From Craterostigma plantagineum (taxonomy: Eukaryota; Streptophyta; Magnoliopsida; Lamiales; Linderniaceae), in assembly GCA_027422505.1 (NCBI GenBank), contig JAPQWV010001358.1:1-64000 (forward strand): 64,000 bases of DNA, given 5' to 3'. The translations under genes and the position numbers were made by a program. Positions 34,058-45,279 of the stretch are shown here, piece after piece; the stretch's first letter is position 1; every line of letters begins with the position of its first letter. Under the pieces are notes generated by a model. The model did no database searches, was not told where the DNA came from, and was given only the letters and a program-made list of their open reading frames with translations.

Positions 34058-34069
34058 TGGTATCAGAGC
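34058..34069 (+). other. Primer-binding site of G
   Basis: TGGTATCAGAGC is an exact match to the plant initiator tRNA-Met 3' complement, three bases after the LTR end GCGACA. Confidence 0.95.
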
Positions 34070-34207
34070 TTCGGTCACAGGTTCTGTAGACTGTCCATAC
34101 ACACACACCCAAAGAGCAGAAGGGCCTTGCAAGTAAGTGTTAAGTCTATGTGGATTTCTATGTTGCATAACTCACTGGCCATAGGACAATCAGGATAGGG
34201 TATAAAG

Positions 34208-35104
34208 ATGGTGAGAACGAGAGGAGAAGGTAGTAGTGGCGGGGTGATGATCAGAACAGGGGAAACACGGCCCCTTCCGACAATCGAGATGCGACAATCT
34301 TTCAATTGACAGAACTGGTTCGCCAGCAGTCGACGCAGATCCAACAACTAATTCAGCAGAATGCTGCAACCACCGGCCGACTCAGGCAGAAAGGATTGAG
34401 CTGGTGGAGAACGATTCCGAAGGTTAAATCCACCGACCTTCGAAGACACAGCCAATTCGACAGCGGCGGAGGACTGGTCGAGGAACTTAGAGAGCATGTT
34501 TGTTTACAGTAGGGTCCCTGAGGCGGAGAAGGCCCTTTGTGCTACGTTCCTATTGCGAGGGAGCACAGGACATTGGTGGGACACCATTATGGTGATAGAG
34601 AATCCCGCTACAATGAGTTGGGATAGGTTCAAGGAGTTATTCAGGGGCAAGTACCTCACCGCCCCGGTCCGAGCGTAGCGCCTGAACGAATTCATCAACC
34701 TCAGCAGGGGTCTATGACCATGGCAGAGTACGTAAGGAAGTTTGAGCAGTTGTCTAGGTTCGCAGCACACATGATCAGCACGGAAGCTTTGAAAATCGAA
34801 AGCTTCCTGGAAGGATTGAAGCCCGAGCTCTACAGGGATGTGAGCATGGCGGGAATTCAGGGAGCTACTTACGCTCAGGTAGCGGAGAGGACCGTGGTAG
34901 CAGAACAGGCGGAAGCCAGAATTGTGAAGGCACAAGAAGCTAAGCGCAAATTTGTGCAAATGCAAGGAACACAATGGAGCGGAGGAAATCAGAAGCAGAT
35001 ACCCAAAGGTGGCAAGAAGAAATTCCAGAACAGACCTCCTCAACAACCTCAAGGGATGATGAACAGACCCCCAAATCCAAACCAGAATCAGGGGCAGCAC
35101 AATT
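34208..35104 (+). pseudogene. Element G gag (capsid part)
   Basis: A plausible start is ATG 34208 (MVRTRGEGSSGG), soon broken. Capsid motifs follow in shifted frames: LVRQQSTQIQQLIQQNAATT, VPEAEKALCATFLLRGSTGH, WWDTIMVIENPATMSWDRFK, LFRGKYLTAP, then YVRKFEQLSRFAAHMISTEA and YRDVSMAGIQGATYAQVAER. This is the usual chromovirus gag order. At least four frame breaks lie between 34300 and 34720. Confidence 0.88.
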
Positions 35105-35720
35105 TCCTAATTGCCAGAGGTGCGGAAGGAAGCACTTCGGGAACTGCAGCACACCGGCCAATGCATGCTTCAGGTGTGGGAAGCTAGGCCACTTCGCGAA
35201 GCAGTGTCCGGAAATTGCTTCAGGAAGTCAGACCGGAAATCAAGTAAGACCCCCGATGGTGCCAGTATGAGTGTACACCATCACGTCCGAGGAAACAGAG
35301 AACAACCCAACGGTGGTGAGAGGTACCCTACTAGTTCACCAAACTCCCACGTGCATCCTAGTAGACTCCGGGGCGACCCACTCATTTGCATCCACCCAAT
35401 ATGTGGCGAAACTTGGAGTAACGCCCGAACGGGCTGAATGTGTATATAGCATAGCAATCCCAAACGGGGCTCCGACTAGGACTAACCAGATACTAAGAAA
35501 TTGCCCGGTAGTAGTAGGTGGGAAAGAATTACCTGTAGACCTAATAGTCATCCTGATGAACGACTACGAGGTGATCCTCGGGATGGACTGGCTGTCAAAA
35601 TACGAAGCCATGATAGATTGTAATCGAAGGGTAGTCACGTTCAGTATAGAAGGGGAAGAACCCTTTATTTTAAGGAACGGGCAGAAGAGGACGGGTTCCT
35701 AGGATTTCGGCGATGAAGGC
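35105..35720 (+). pseudogene. Element G zinc knuckles and protease
   Basis: Two knuckles, CQRCGRKHFGNC and CFRCGKLGHFAKQC, precede the protease. After a stop near 35268 the protease frame runs 35271-35702 with ILVDSGATHSFAST intact and ILMNDYEVILGMDWLSKYEA. It would cleave the Gag-Pol polyprotein. A stop and frame change near 35702 break the link to RT. Confidence 0.9.
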
Positions 35721-36800
35721 CCAACAACTAACCAAAGGAGGATGCGAGGCATACCTGGTGTTTGCGCTAAAGGCCGAAGAAAATTCCTCTACGAAGAAGA
35801 TATACCCGTAATCATGGAGTTCCAGATGTGTTTCCAGACGAATTGCCGGGATTACCCCCATATAGGGAAATCGAGTTCACAATTGACCTGATGCCGGGAG
35901 CCGCCCCGGTATCCATAACCCCGTACCGGTTAGCACCGACCGAACTAAAGGAGCTGAAGGAACAGATGGACGAGCTTCTACAGAAAGGGTTCATCCAGAC
36001 TAGTTTCTCTCCCTGGGATGCGCCAGCTCTATTCGTACGAAAGAAAGACGGCTCGATGCGATTATGCATAGACTATCGGGAACTGAACAAATTGACGGTT
36101 AAGAACAAGTACCCTCTACCCAGAATAGACGATCTTTTTGATCAGCTACAAGGTGCCACGGTATTCTCCAAGATTGATTTGCGGTCGGTATACCACCGGC
36201 TGAAGATTCGCAAGGATGATGTTCCTAAGACGGTGTTCAGCACGAGATATGGACACTTAGAATTTTTAGTCATGCCCTTCGGACTGACCAACGCGCCGGT
36301 GGCCTTCATGGATCTAATGAACCGGATGTTCGAATCATACCTGGATATTTCGTGATCGTGTTCATAGACGACGTCCTCATCTACTCGAGGACGAAGGAGG
36401 AACACGAACAACACCTATGGGTAGTGCTTGGGGGTATTACGGGAAAAGCAATTGTACGCCAAATTCAAGAAGTGTGAGTTTTGGCTGGATCGGGTTTCCT
36501 TTTGGGGCACATCATCTCCGGAGTGGGAATCTCGGTGGATCCAAGCAAAATTGAGGCAATAAATAACTGGCCACAGCCAACCAACGTAACGGGAGTACGG
36601 AGTTTCCTAGGCTTGGCCGGCTATTATAGGAAATTTATAAAGGATTTCTCGAAGATCGCGACGACGTTGACGAAATTGACAAATAAAAACACCCCTTTCC
36701 AATGGAATGAGGACTGTGAATGGAGTTTCCAGGAACTGAAGAAGCCGCTAACTACAGCCCCAGTGCTGAAGATACCCACGAGAACATGAGGGATCTCGGT
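35721..36800 (+). pseudogene. Element G reverse transcriptase
   Basis: ORF 35828-36355 carries [60 protein letters not shown] and [21 protein letters not shown] short deletion near 36347 shifts the frame before the catalytic box VFIDDVLIYSRTKEE. The connection reads [20 protein letters not shown] and [20 protein letters not shown]. The catalytic Asp pair is present but out of frame with the fingers. Confidence 0.92.
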
Positions 36801-37472
36801 TTATAGCGATGCATCGAAGAATGATTAGGATGCGTACTGATGCGGAAGGGTAACGTGGTGGCTTATGCCTCACAGCAACTGAAAGAGAACGAGAAGAATT
36901 ACCCTACGCACGACCTCGAGTTAGCAGCCATGGTCTTTGCCCCAAAAATTTGGAGGCACTATCTGTACGGGGAACGGGGCGAGATATACACAGACCACAA
37001 AAGCCTGAAGTACTTCTTCACCCAAAAGGAGCTAAATATGAGACAAAGGCGGTGGCTAGAACTGGTGAAGGAGTACGATTGTGTGATCAACTACCACCAA
37101 GTGAAGGCGAACGTGGTAGCGGATGCTTTAAGTCGGAAAGTAGTAAGCACGGAACTCCAACGACTCGAACTGGATATCGTACCATTTGGCGAAGTCGAGG
37201 TGAAATTAGCAGCCTTGACCATACGACCAACGCTATTGGAGCAGATAAAAAAGGCGCAGGAAAATGACGAGTTTTACCTAAAAACCAAAGGAGCGGAGAC
37301 CGAACAGTCGACCACAGACTTTGCATTTCGGGACGATGGAAACCTGTACTACAAGAGCAGGTTATATGTACCGAACGATGCGGACCTTCGACAAGCTATA
37401 ATGGCGGAAGCACACCACACCATACTCGGTACACCCTGGAGCGACGAAGTTATACAGAGATTTACGGGCTAA
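36801..37472 (+). pseudogene. Element G RNase H
   Basis: The frame 36840-37472 contains [60 protein letters not shown] and [17 protein letters not shown]. The N-terminal YSDASKN block just before is broken by stops at 36788-36835. The tail extends to the integrase linker [20 protein letters not shown]. Confidence 0.9.
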
Positions 37473-38996
37473 CTACTAGTGGTCGGGAATAAAGAAGGAC
37501 GTAGCAACGTTTGTGAGCCAATGCCTCACTTGTCAACAAATTAAGGCAAAACACCAACGGCCAGCAGGAACGCAGCAGCCCTTACCCATTCCGGAGTGGA
37601 AGTGGGACAATATAACGATGGATTTCGTGAGTGGATTGCCAAGGAACGTAAAAGGACATGACGCAATTTGGGTGATTGTAGACCGACTTACGAAGTCTGC
37701 CCATTTTCTGCCGATAAGCACGACGTTCACCATGGAGCGATACGCGGAACTGTACATCCAAGATGTAGTACGACTCCATGGAGTACCGTTGTCAATAGTT
37801 TCAGACCGCGACTCAAGATTTCTATCTAAGTTCTGGACAAGCTTACAAAAGGCGAAGGGGACAAAATTGTCGTTTACCACGGCTTATCATCCGCAGACGG
37901 ACGGTCAATCCGAGCGGACGATCCAAACACTGAAAGATATCCTGTGTGCTTGATTTCAAAGGCAACTGGAGCAAGTATCTTCCACTCGTGGAATTATCGT
38001 ACAAAAATAGCTATCAAGCTACGATTGGAATAGCGCGAACCATTCCAATTCCAAAAAAAGACTCAGGAGTAGCCCTCGGGCCCCTACCGACCATCTTGCG
38101 GCTACCTCTTGCGGTTCCGCCTGATGAACAACCCTTGCGTTGGTTCATCTGTTGTGCTTTTGCGCTTTCTTGCACGTCGGCCTCTTGCCCTGCTGGTACT
38201 ACACCTGGTGCCAGAAACCTGTAGATTGTTGTGGTTGTTGACTCCTACCATGCCTTTTATCTCTGTTGGCTGGTCTTGAGGGACAGGTTGGATGTCTGGG
38301 CTTCTGGCTTTCGATGTGTTGTCTGGTTGTTGAACATTACCGTTTGGTGCGTCATGAGCGATATCATGCACGCTGTTTTCATGTACTCCTGTTTCTTTCG
38401 TTTAGTGAACACTTCCAAAAAAAAGCGACGATTGGAATAGCTCCTTACGAAGCCTAATATGGCGTAGGTGCAGATCCCCAGTGCATTGGGATGAAGTCTG
38501 TGAAAGAGCTATGCTAGGCCCAGACATTGATGATCGGAGACAAAAGAGTTATGCGGATCGGAGATGCAGACCGCTAGAATTCGAAATTGATGATGGGGTT
38601 TTTGTGGAAGTGTTGCCGATGAAGGGCGTTAAGAGGTTCGGGAAGAAAGGAAAATTGAGCCCGAGATACATTGGTCCCTTCAAGATAGTGAAAAGAGTAG
38701 GTGAAGTGGCGTATCAACTGGAACTACCAGCATCGTTGTCGCAAGTACACGATGTGTTCCATGTGTCGACTTTGCGAAAGTACATCGTTGACCCAAGCCA
38801 CGTACTGACAAACGAGTCTTTGCACCAACACTTGAAATCGGATCTGAGTTATGAAGAAATCCTCGTAGAAATACTGATGAATGAAACGAAGCGGCTTAGA
38901 AATAAAGAAATTCCTCTAGTGAAAGTTCTGTGGTTAAATCAGTCGGTAGAGGAAGCCACATGGGAACGCAAGGATGAGATGAGTCCGCTATCCTGA
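37473..38996 (+). pseudogene. Element G integrase and chromodomain (interrupted)
   Basis: Integrase core: [55 protein letters not shown] and [16 protein letters not shown], so the D,D,E residues are visible. A frame break lies near 37950. The reading is split at 38034 by a LINE insertion and resumes at 38442 with APYEA. The C-terminus has MKGVKRFGKKGKLSPRYIGP, SLSQVHDVFHVSTLRKYIVD and the chromodomain end VLWLNQSVEEATWERKDEM. The stop is at 38996, 42 bp before the polypurine tract. An inner deletion is apparent near 38520-38535. Confidence 0.9.
38035..38423 (+). mobile_element. Short LINE 3' end in the integrase of G
   Basis: A 389-bp insert ends in A8 after CACTTCC and is flanked by AGCTACGATTGGAATAGC (38017-38034) and AGCGACGATTGGAATAGC (38424-38441), an 18-bp target duplication with one mismatch. 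The long duplication and poly-A tail are the marks of LINE retrotransposition with 5' truncation. The first 30 bp (to CCAATTCCAAAAAAAG) look like a second tail, so the insert may be chimeric. Confidence 0.85.
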
Positions 38997-39037
38997 GATG
39001 TTCCGGACGGGCGGATTTCGGGGGCGAAATCCTCTTT

Positions 39038-39049
39038 AAGGGGGGAGGA
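39038..39049 (+). other. Polypurine tract of G
   Basis: AAGGGGGGAGGA directly precedes the 3' LTR start TGTAGCACCC. Confidence 0.92.
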
Positions 39050-42000
39050 TGTAGCACCCGGGTCCCCGTAAGCTCTTAGGGCCAATAAATTTGCAGAATG
39101 CAATTACATGTCGTGTGTGCATTAATGTTGTGACTATGTGATTTATTCAGTTATGTGCTTATGAGACGTAGGAAATCTCGTAAAAGATTAAGTTGGGCCA
39201 CAAGGTTTTCAATTTAATTAGAATTGCAAAAATAAGCCAAGGGAAAACTAGCCATGAGTGAAATTTGGTATAGATCTCAAGTGGGCTAGAATCAAGAAAT
39301 TAGGCCCAATAGACATAAAGGAAATTCCTAAGGACAAACATTCCTTAATTTAGGGGAGATATTTTCGTTACTCAAGCCTTAGACACTTAAACCTTATCTA
39401 AAACCCATTTCAAGTCCACCAATTTCATAGCTAAGCAACTCTGAGATTGAGCAAGGAAGAAGGAGAAGCCGAGACACAAAACGCGTGAGCTTGGGACTAG
39501 GTATCATTCCCTAACTATAGTCTTAATTTTCAGTTCAAGAATTAACATATTTTAGGGACCAAAGGCACGAAAACACCATGGCTATGGTTTGAGCGATTCT
39601 AACTCCCTAAGTGTGTCCTAACCGAAGGTGTTAGGTTTTGGCTAATATTTTAATCTGTTTGAGGGATATTACTTGAACCTAAGATGATTTTTGGCTAGTA
39701 TTAGACATTTCGGGGTCTAAAGAAAAACCATGGAATTGTGAAATCTGGGAAGAGGAGTTACAATTTGGATTCGATGGGAGGAACATTCTGAAGCTTTCGA
39801 TCGAAAGTGAATAGTAATCTTAGGGTTTCGATCGGAAGAAGAAAATTGCATGAGAGTTTTGAGTGAATTAAGATCTTAGGTATAATTAGGTTTCGATCGA
39901 AACTAAGTGTTAGTAAATCTATGAGTTTCGACCGAAACCAACCTTAATACATAGAATTGATTGAAACTTCCTCCCATACCACATGCAGATCGAAAGTGAT
40001 TACTCACTTTGCTTGGTATTGAGCGAAACCGTGATGACGACGTGCTGATGTCAGAACACAGCGAAACCCACCCCGTAATACATTCCCTCGATCGAAAGTG
40101 GGCACAATCGAGTGACCCACAAGTTTCGACCGAAACTCACCTCGTTGCATGAAAATCGATCGAAACTCCATCCCACACCACTCCCCATCGATCAAAATGA
40201 GCCCCTCATTGCGCATGGTTTCGGGCAAAACTGGGATGACGATATGATGCTGTCATCAAGTGGCAAAACTCATGCAATTGGAGAACAAATCGGGCGAAAC
40301 CCACTTCCAAACTCCACAATCGATCGAAAGTGGTTACTTACGTTGCATGGTGTCGGGCGAAACTGAGATGATGAGTGATGATATCATAACGCGGCGAAAA
40401 TGTAAGAATCAATCGAGCGAAACCCTTAATCGATCGAAACTCTATGTATAGTTTCGATCGAAACCCTGATGACGCCACGACCGACGTCAGAGCACGGTGA
40501 AACTCACCTATCCACTATGCATGGTTCGGGCGAAACCAAGTCACTACCCCCATCGATCGAAAGTGGGATTCGATGCAAACCAATCGGTCGAAACTAATGG
40601 GAAGTAGGAAGTGATTGGATGAATTGACTTAAGTAATATACAATTAAATCGAAAGAAGGAAATTCCGCAAGGCATCGACCGAAACCAAACCCTAAATTGA
40701 CAACCTTTCGCCGACATGTATAGTGGGATCGAAATTAAATCCTAACATGACTTATGATAGAAATTAAAATGGCCAAGAAAACTTAGTGTGATAAATCAAG
40801 TGGTGTGGAGCTTTAGCGAGCTAGCATGGAGTAAGTTAGTAATTAGATGAGAGCTAATTATCCCGAAAATTGAGCCAAGACGGATGACTTACTAATACTC
40901 TAACCCTTTTACTTAAAGGTCGAACGTTAGAGGCGCACGAAGGGAGTACGTTTATTTACACGGACGACATGTAAGTAGAAATCCAACTACAACAGACAAT
41001 TTGCTTGCGTATGTCTCAATTGCGTGATTATGTGCCTACGTGGTTTCATGAAATTGTGAATTGGTTGAAGTATTTTCGTGTGGTGGGATTATGCTATGTT
41101 TACTCGCATATGCATACTCATGTGCACGCACGAACTCACGGGGGTGGGTCGTGGGACTGAGAGTGCATAATAATATGTCGCTTGTACGCGACGGAGACCC
41201 ACCGATATAGGCCGGTGTGTCGAGTCAAAGTTGAGTCACGGGCGACTTCTATGGCACCATATACGGCGTACGACGCCGGTTATTATGACGAGGCAGGAGG
41301 AGCGAACCAGGAAGGAGCGACCTAGCTATGCTAGCGTAGGCTAACTGGTGTAGGCAACTGCCCTGTTTGCGGAAGGAGCGACCTGGAAGGAGCGACCTAG
41401 GGGGAATCCTAGCGTGGGCTACCAGCGTAGGCTACCGTATGGCAGAGGGGACGACCTGGGAGGGTGCGACCTAGGGAAACTTAGCGTAGGCTACCCAGCG
41501 TGGGTCGCTGCCACAATCCCATTGAGGATATCGAGCTCTTAATGGTGCATAGTAAGTTAGCCGAGGGCCTTGAGTGATACTAGTGTGAGTACTAGGCGCA
41601 TCGGCGTGGAATGCCCTTGCAGGATATTAGTGGCATCGGCGCGGATTGCCTTTGCGTAGTGATGTTATGCATTGGCGTGGATTGCCTTTGCAGGGAAGGG
41701 ACACGTGCATACATGCATGATTTCTGCTTACTGGGCCTTGGTGGTTCATTCCTTATGTTGTGTGTTGTAGGCACCGGCGACCACGGTATGTGAGCGCATT
41801 TGAAAGCAAGGCTGACCTTTTGAAGCTTCGCGCTGCTTTGGGGTGGACGTGTGTGTATGGATGATGACGTGCGAGGCCGGGCGCATAGGAGCTTTTTGTT
41901 GTGCCGACACACCTTCGCCTTGTAGTTAGATCATGTCTTGAACTTGGTGTTCGACATGTATTCTTTGACTTGTACAGAACGTCGTTCCATTATATAAACG

Positions 42001-42107
42001 GAAAAATGAAAAATTTCATACGCGTTTTCAGTGTACCTTATCATATACAACTCGCTAGGCACATAGGAATCCACTAGAATAGGCAATTAGGGAGTCGGGA
42101 TGCGACA
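39050..42107 (+). repeat. 3' LTR of G (3058 bp)
   Basis: It runs from TGTAGCACCCGGGTCC to GTCGGGATGCGACA and matches both pieces of the 5' LTR. It gives the uninterrupted form used to define the insertion site of F. Contents: palindrome array 39790-40700, minisatellite 41290-41500, then a conserved LTR end. Short ORFs inside have no domain. Confidence 0.93.
39790..40700. repeat. TTTCGATCGAAA-type palindrome array
   Basis: Exact TTTCGATCGAAA occurs at 39795-39806, 39891-39902 and 40452-40463. Variants such as AATCGATCGAAA, TTTCGACCGAAAC and TTTCGGGCGAAAC fill the gaps, about one every 30-50 bp. The same array is present in the 5' LTR (24950-25262 and 32080-32690) and, with TTTCGCCCGA as main form, in the LTR of F. 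Confidence 0.8.
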
Positions 42108-42982
42108 GTTCAGGCCATCGCATATGAGCTACGCTCCTAGGTTGATGTTAACGGGACGCCTAAGTGGCCCTAGTTTATCAGGTCATATCCTCACAGGCCG
42201 CGTCTCGGAGTTTAACTTTGAACTCGTGTTGACGGATTGCCTTAGTGGCTCTGTCTAGTTATTACCCGCACGACCTGTCGTTTGTGTCCTTCTTGGACTC
42301 CTATACAAGCATGCCGATCTTATTAACACGAATCGCCATGAGGGGGAGAAGGGGAATACGTATAAACAAACAGGTCGGACCACCCACCATTTCTCGAGCG
42401 AACCACTACGAAGCCGGGCCCACCTGCACTTAAAACGTCAGATTTGAAGGAGCCTTGGCACATTTTAGAACACAACCCACGCTCACCATCAAATTCCGCT
42501 GCGCTTACCACGATGAAGCTGAAATCCACTGGAACCACCAATGTCACAGTCGGAAGGAGCTTTAGCACATGATAAAAGACACCCCATGCATATCTTCTTC
42601 TGGAGCCAGACAAGCTTCGTCGAGGCCGAACCAGACAACTTCCTTCGACGAAGATGAATCTGGCGCCGAGAAGAAGACTGGAGAAGACTTGACGACTTCA
42701 CAATACGGAAAAAGACAAGGACAAGATGCAAACAAAGTTTCAAAGATCTGCAACATCATCAAGAAACGAATATAGGGGCGTGGATACCAGCATACATCCG
42801 ATCTACAACGTATAGCGTCAAGACAAGAGAGTTCTAGCTGAAAGTGCATTCAAATCCTCCACAAGAAGAGGAGACAGCCTTTGCAGGGGGAGCAAGGGAG
42901 ATTGTTAGGACTCGAGAGATTATCCATGTACCCAACAAAGATAACCCGCACTGAATTGAAGATTGAACACTAAGGGGGAGAA
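42108..42982 (+). other. Internal 3' part of small copia-type element
   Basis: Between the end of G and a polypurine tract (AAGGGGGAGAA, 42972-42982) lies about 870 bp with no recognisable protein domain. By position it is the 3' internal part of the element whose LTR follows. The ORF 42569-42775 is rich in charged residues and matches nothing I recognise. Confidence 0.45.
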
Positions 42983-43316
42983 TGTAGGAATATTTTATAG
43001 TGCTCAATTTCATTGTGTTTATCTTAGTTGGCTTGTATTTAATTAACTTTGGGCTAGTTTGTAATATTCTAGTTCTTAGTTACTAGGGTATAATACACCA
43101 ACTAATGTGGTATATATACCCCAAACCCTAATTCATTAGGGTGTGTGTTTTTGGTGTAGTATGTGTGAGTTGCGTGTGTGTTGAATAGTAAGAAAATTAT
43201 TTTGACAGCTTTCACCATCGTTCACAAACACACCCCACGTCTAAGCTTTTAAATCTACATCAATGGCGTGGTAAATCGTCCTAGGTCAGTCTTGTTGGAT
43301 AGAATAGGGACCATCA
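42983..43316 (+). repeat. 3' LTR of small copia-type element (334 bp)
   Basis: The LTR runs from TGTAGGAATATTTTATAG to GGGACCATCA, preceded by a polypurine tract. It matches the minus-strand LTR at 11263-11592. A TATA-like TATATATACC lies mid-LTR. Confidence 0.85.
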
Positions 43317-43735
43317 GTTTTTGGGTTCGGCGTGGAGGAGACGAGAAGGGAGAGAGGATTTGGGGTTGATGTTTGGGAATGATATGATTTTATTTGGGTT
43401 TTCGCAGCAGTCACGGCCGTGACTGGTGTGTCCCCAGGTCGTGACGTGCAGAAAGGCGAAAACAAGAACGTCACGGCCGTGATGTCATAGTCGCAGGCCG
43501 TGTCAGGTTCGAATTAATAATTTTTTTTAAATTTCCTGAGTGTCACGCGTGAAGTTTAAGTTTCTGGCAGTGACAATGGGCAGTAGGTACTACTTAGATC
43601 GTCACGGCCGTGAAGGTTGTTAACCTTCTGGCCGTGACAAAGCAGAGCGAGGTAGTTCGCTGTGTCATGGCCATGACATGTATGTCACAGGCCGTAAATT
43701 CCCTAGTTTAAGTACTCTAATGTCTAAAATATAAA
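43317..43735 (-). repeat. Tat/Athila-type noncoding tract with palindromes
   Basis: The tract is downstream (minus strand) of the pol end at 43850-44155. It holds GTCACGGCCGTGAC at 43410-43423, near-copies at 43470 and 43601, and GTCATGGCCATGAC at 43664-43677, plus half sites. No coding region is seen. Confidence 0.6.
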
Positions 43736-44160
43736 TGAAATACCTGGGTTGCCTCTCAAGAAGCGCTTCCTTTACTGTCTTTAGCTGGACGTACCTTTTG
43801 TCACTCAGGATGGCTGGGAATCCAAGTAGAGCACCTCTTTTTTGCTCATATCTCCCTCACCTCACGATAGTGCTTCAACCTATGGCCGTTCACTTTGAAA
43901 GTACCCTATTCGATTCCTAAAATCTCAACAGTACCGTATGGGAAAACACGAGTAACACTGAAAGGTCCTGACCAACGTGATCTAAGTATGCCGAGAAAAA
44001 GCCTAAGTCGAGAGTTAAAGAGGAGGACTTGGTCCCTTCCTGAAACTACCGCCTTTGCCTAATTTCCTTATCATGATAAGCTTTCGAGTGTTCCTTATAT
44101 ATTGGAGCGTTATCGTAAGCCGATAAACGCCACTCATCTAACCCGCTTTCGAGCATTCCT
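43736..44160 (-). pseudogene. Tat/Athila-type gypsy integrase C-terminus
   Basis: Minus-strand frames read LDEWRLSAYDNAPIYKEHSK, then DQVLLFNSRLRLFLGILRSR, WSGPFSVTRVFPYGTVEI and GTFKVNGHRLKHYREV. This is the conserved C-terminal end of Tat/Athila lineage integrases, distinct from the chromovirus ends elsewhere in the window. Next to it, AAGCGCTTCTTGAGAGGCAA at about 43750-43770 is the conserved post-pol block of such elements. A stop follows ILGIE. The rest of the element is missing; chromovirus E begins at about 44160. Confidence 0.8.
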
Positions 44161-45263
44161 TATACAGCACCTTCCCAATAATATTTCTTTCTTTCGTAAG
44201 CGCTTAACTTCGTGCATCAAAATTTCCACATGTCGTTCTCCGTAACTCAAATCCGACTTATGTTGTTGGTGGAGAACTTCGTTGCTTAGCACATGATTAG
44301 GATTCGCGACATACTCCGTAGTGTCGATACGTGGAAGACGTCGTGTACCTGGGCTAAAGAGTTTGGTAACTCTAGTTGATAGGCTACCTCGCCAACCTTT
44401 CAAATGATTCGAAACGACCCCATGTACCTAGGGCTTAATTTCCCTTCTTCCCGAACCGTTTTACGCCTTTCATTGGCCACACCTTCACAAATACCAAATC
44501 ATTTTCCTCAAATTCCAACGGTCGGTGCCTTTGGTCTGCATAACTCTTCTGCTTGCTTTGGTCCGCTTTCATTCTTTCCCGTATTTGGGCGATGGCCTCC
44601 GTCATCTTGTACCATGTCAGGGCCTAATAATACCCGTTCTCCAACTTCATCCCAATGGATGGGGGATCTACATTTGCGTCCGTATAAGGCCTCATACGGA
44701 GCAACTCCAATCATCGCATGGTAGCTGTTGTTGTACGAGAACTCGGTTAGTGGGAGGTATCGACTCCAAGTCCCTTTGAAGTCGAGAACGCACGCTCTCA
44801 GCATATCTTCCAGCGTCTGAATGGTCCGTTCAGACTGTCCGTCTGTTTGGGGATGGTAGGCCGTAGATAGTTTGGTTCCCATGGCCTTCTATAGGCTCAT
44901 CCAAAACTTAGATAAGAATCTGGAACCTTGGTCAGAAACGATCGAGATTGGAACCCCATGAAGTCGAACAATCTCTTGGACGTATAAATCTGTGTATCGT
45001 TCCAAAGAGAATGTCGAGCTGACCGGTAGGAAGTGGGCGGACTTGGTTAATCGATCTACGATAACCCATATTGCATCGTGGCCTTTCACAGTTTTCGACA
45101 GACCCACGACGAAGTCCATTGTAACGTGGTACCACTTCCATTTGGGTACTGGTAGGGATTGCAACATTCCTGCTGGTCGTTGGTGCTCGGCTTTTACTTG
45201 TTGACACGTTAAGCATTGACTCACGAAAGTAGCGATCTCTCGCTTCATTCCTGGTGACCAATA
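44161..45263 (-). pseudogene. Chromovirus E integrase C-half and chromodomain
   Basis: Continuing from 46637 across a LINE insertion, the minus strand reads [40 protein letters not shown] and [15 protein letters not shown] (45263-44889), then after a short loss [20 protein letters not shown] and [20 protein letters not shown]. The end is EYVANPNHVLSNEVLHQQHK and RLRKKEILLG, so the chromodomain itself is lost at the junction with Tat/Athila sequence. No polypurine tract or 3' LTR remains. Confidence 0.88.
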
Positions 45264-45279
45264 ATTATTCTTTAGGTCT

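Larger units (their letters stand above)
24270..42107 (+). mobile_element. Chromovirus G (Ty3/gypsy, Tekay-like), nested host
   Basis: A plus-strand gypsy element with 3-kb LTRs, a perfect initiator tRNA-Met primer-binding site, gag, PR, RT, RH, INT, chromodomain and polypurine tract. The 5' LTR lacks its first 64 bp (it starts at the equivalent of 39114) and is split by element F (25270-32056). A LINE tail (38035-38423) splits the integrase. The 3' LTR is complete. Several frame breaks occur in gag-pol. The missing LTR start prevents a check of its target duplication. Confidence 0.9.

Noticed and set aside
42108..42982. Host gene fragment between two LTRs
   Set aside because: A polypurine tract and LTR follow directly, so it is better read as the internal part of a small copia-type element; no exon-like structure was seen.
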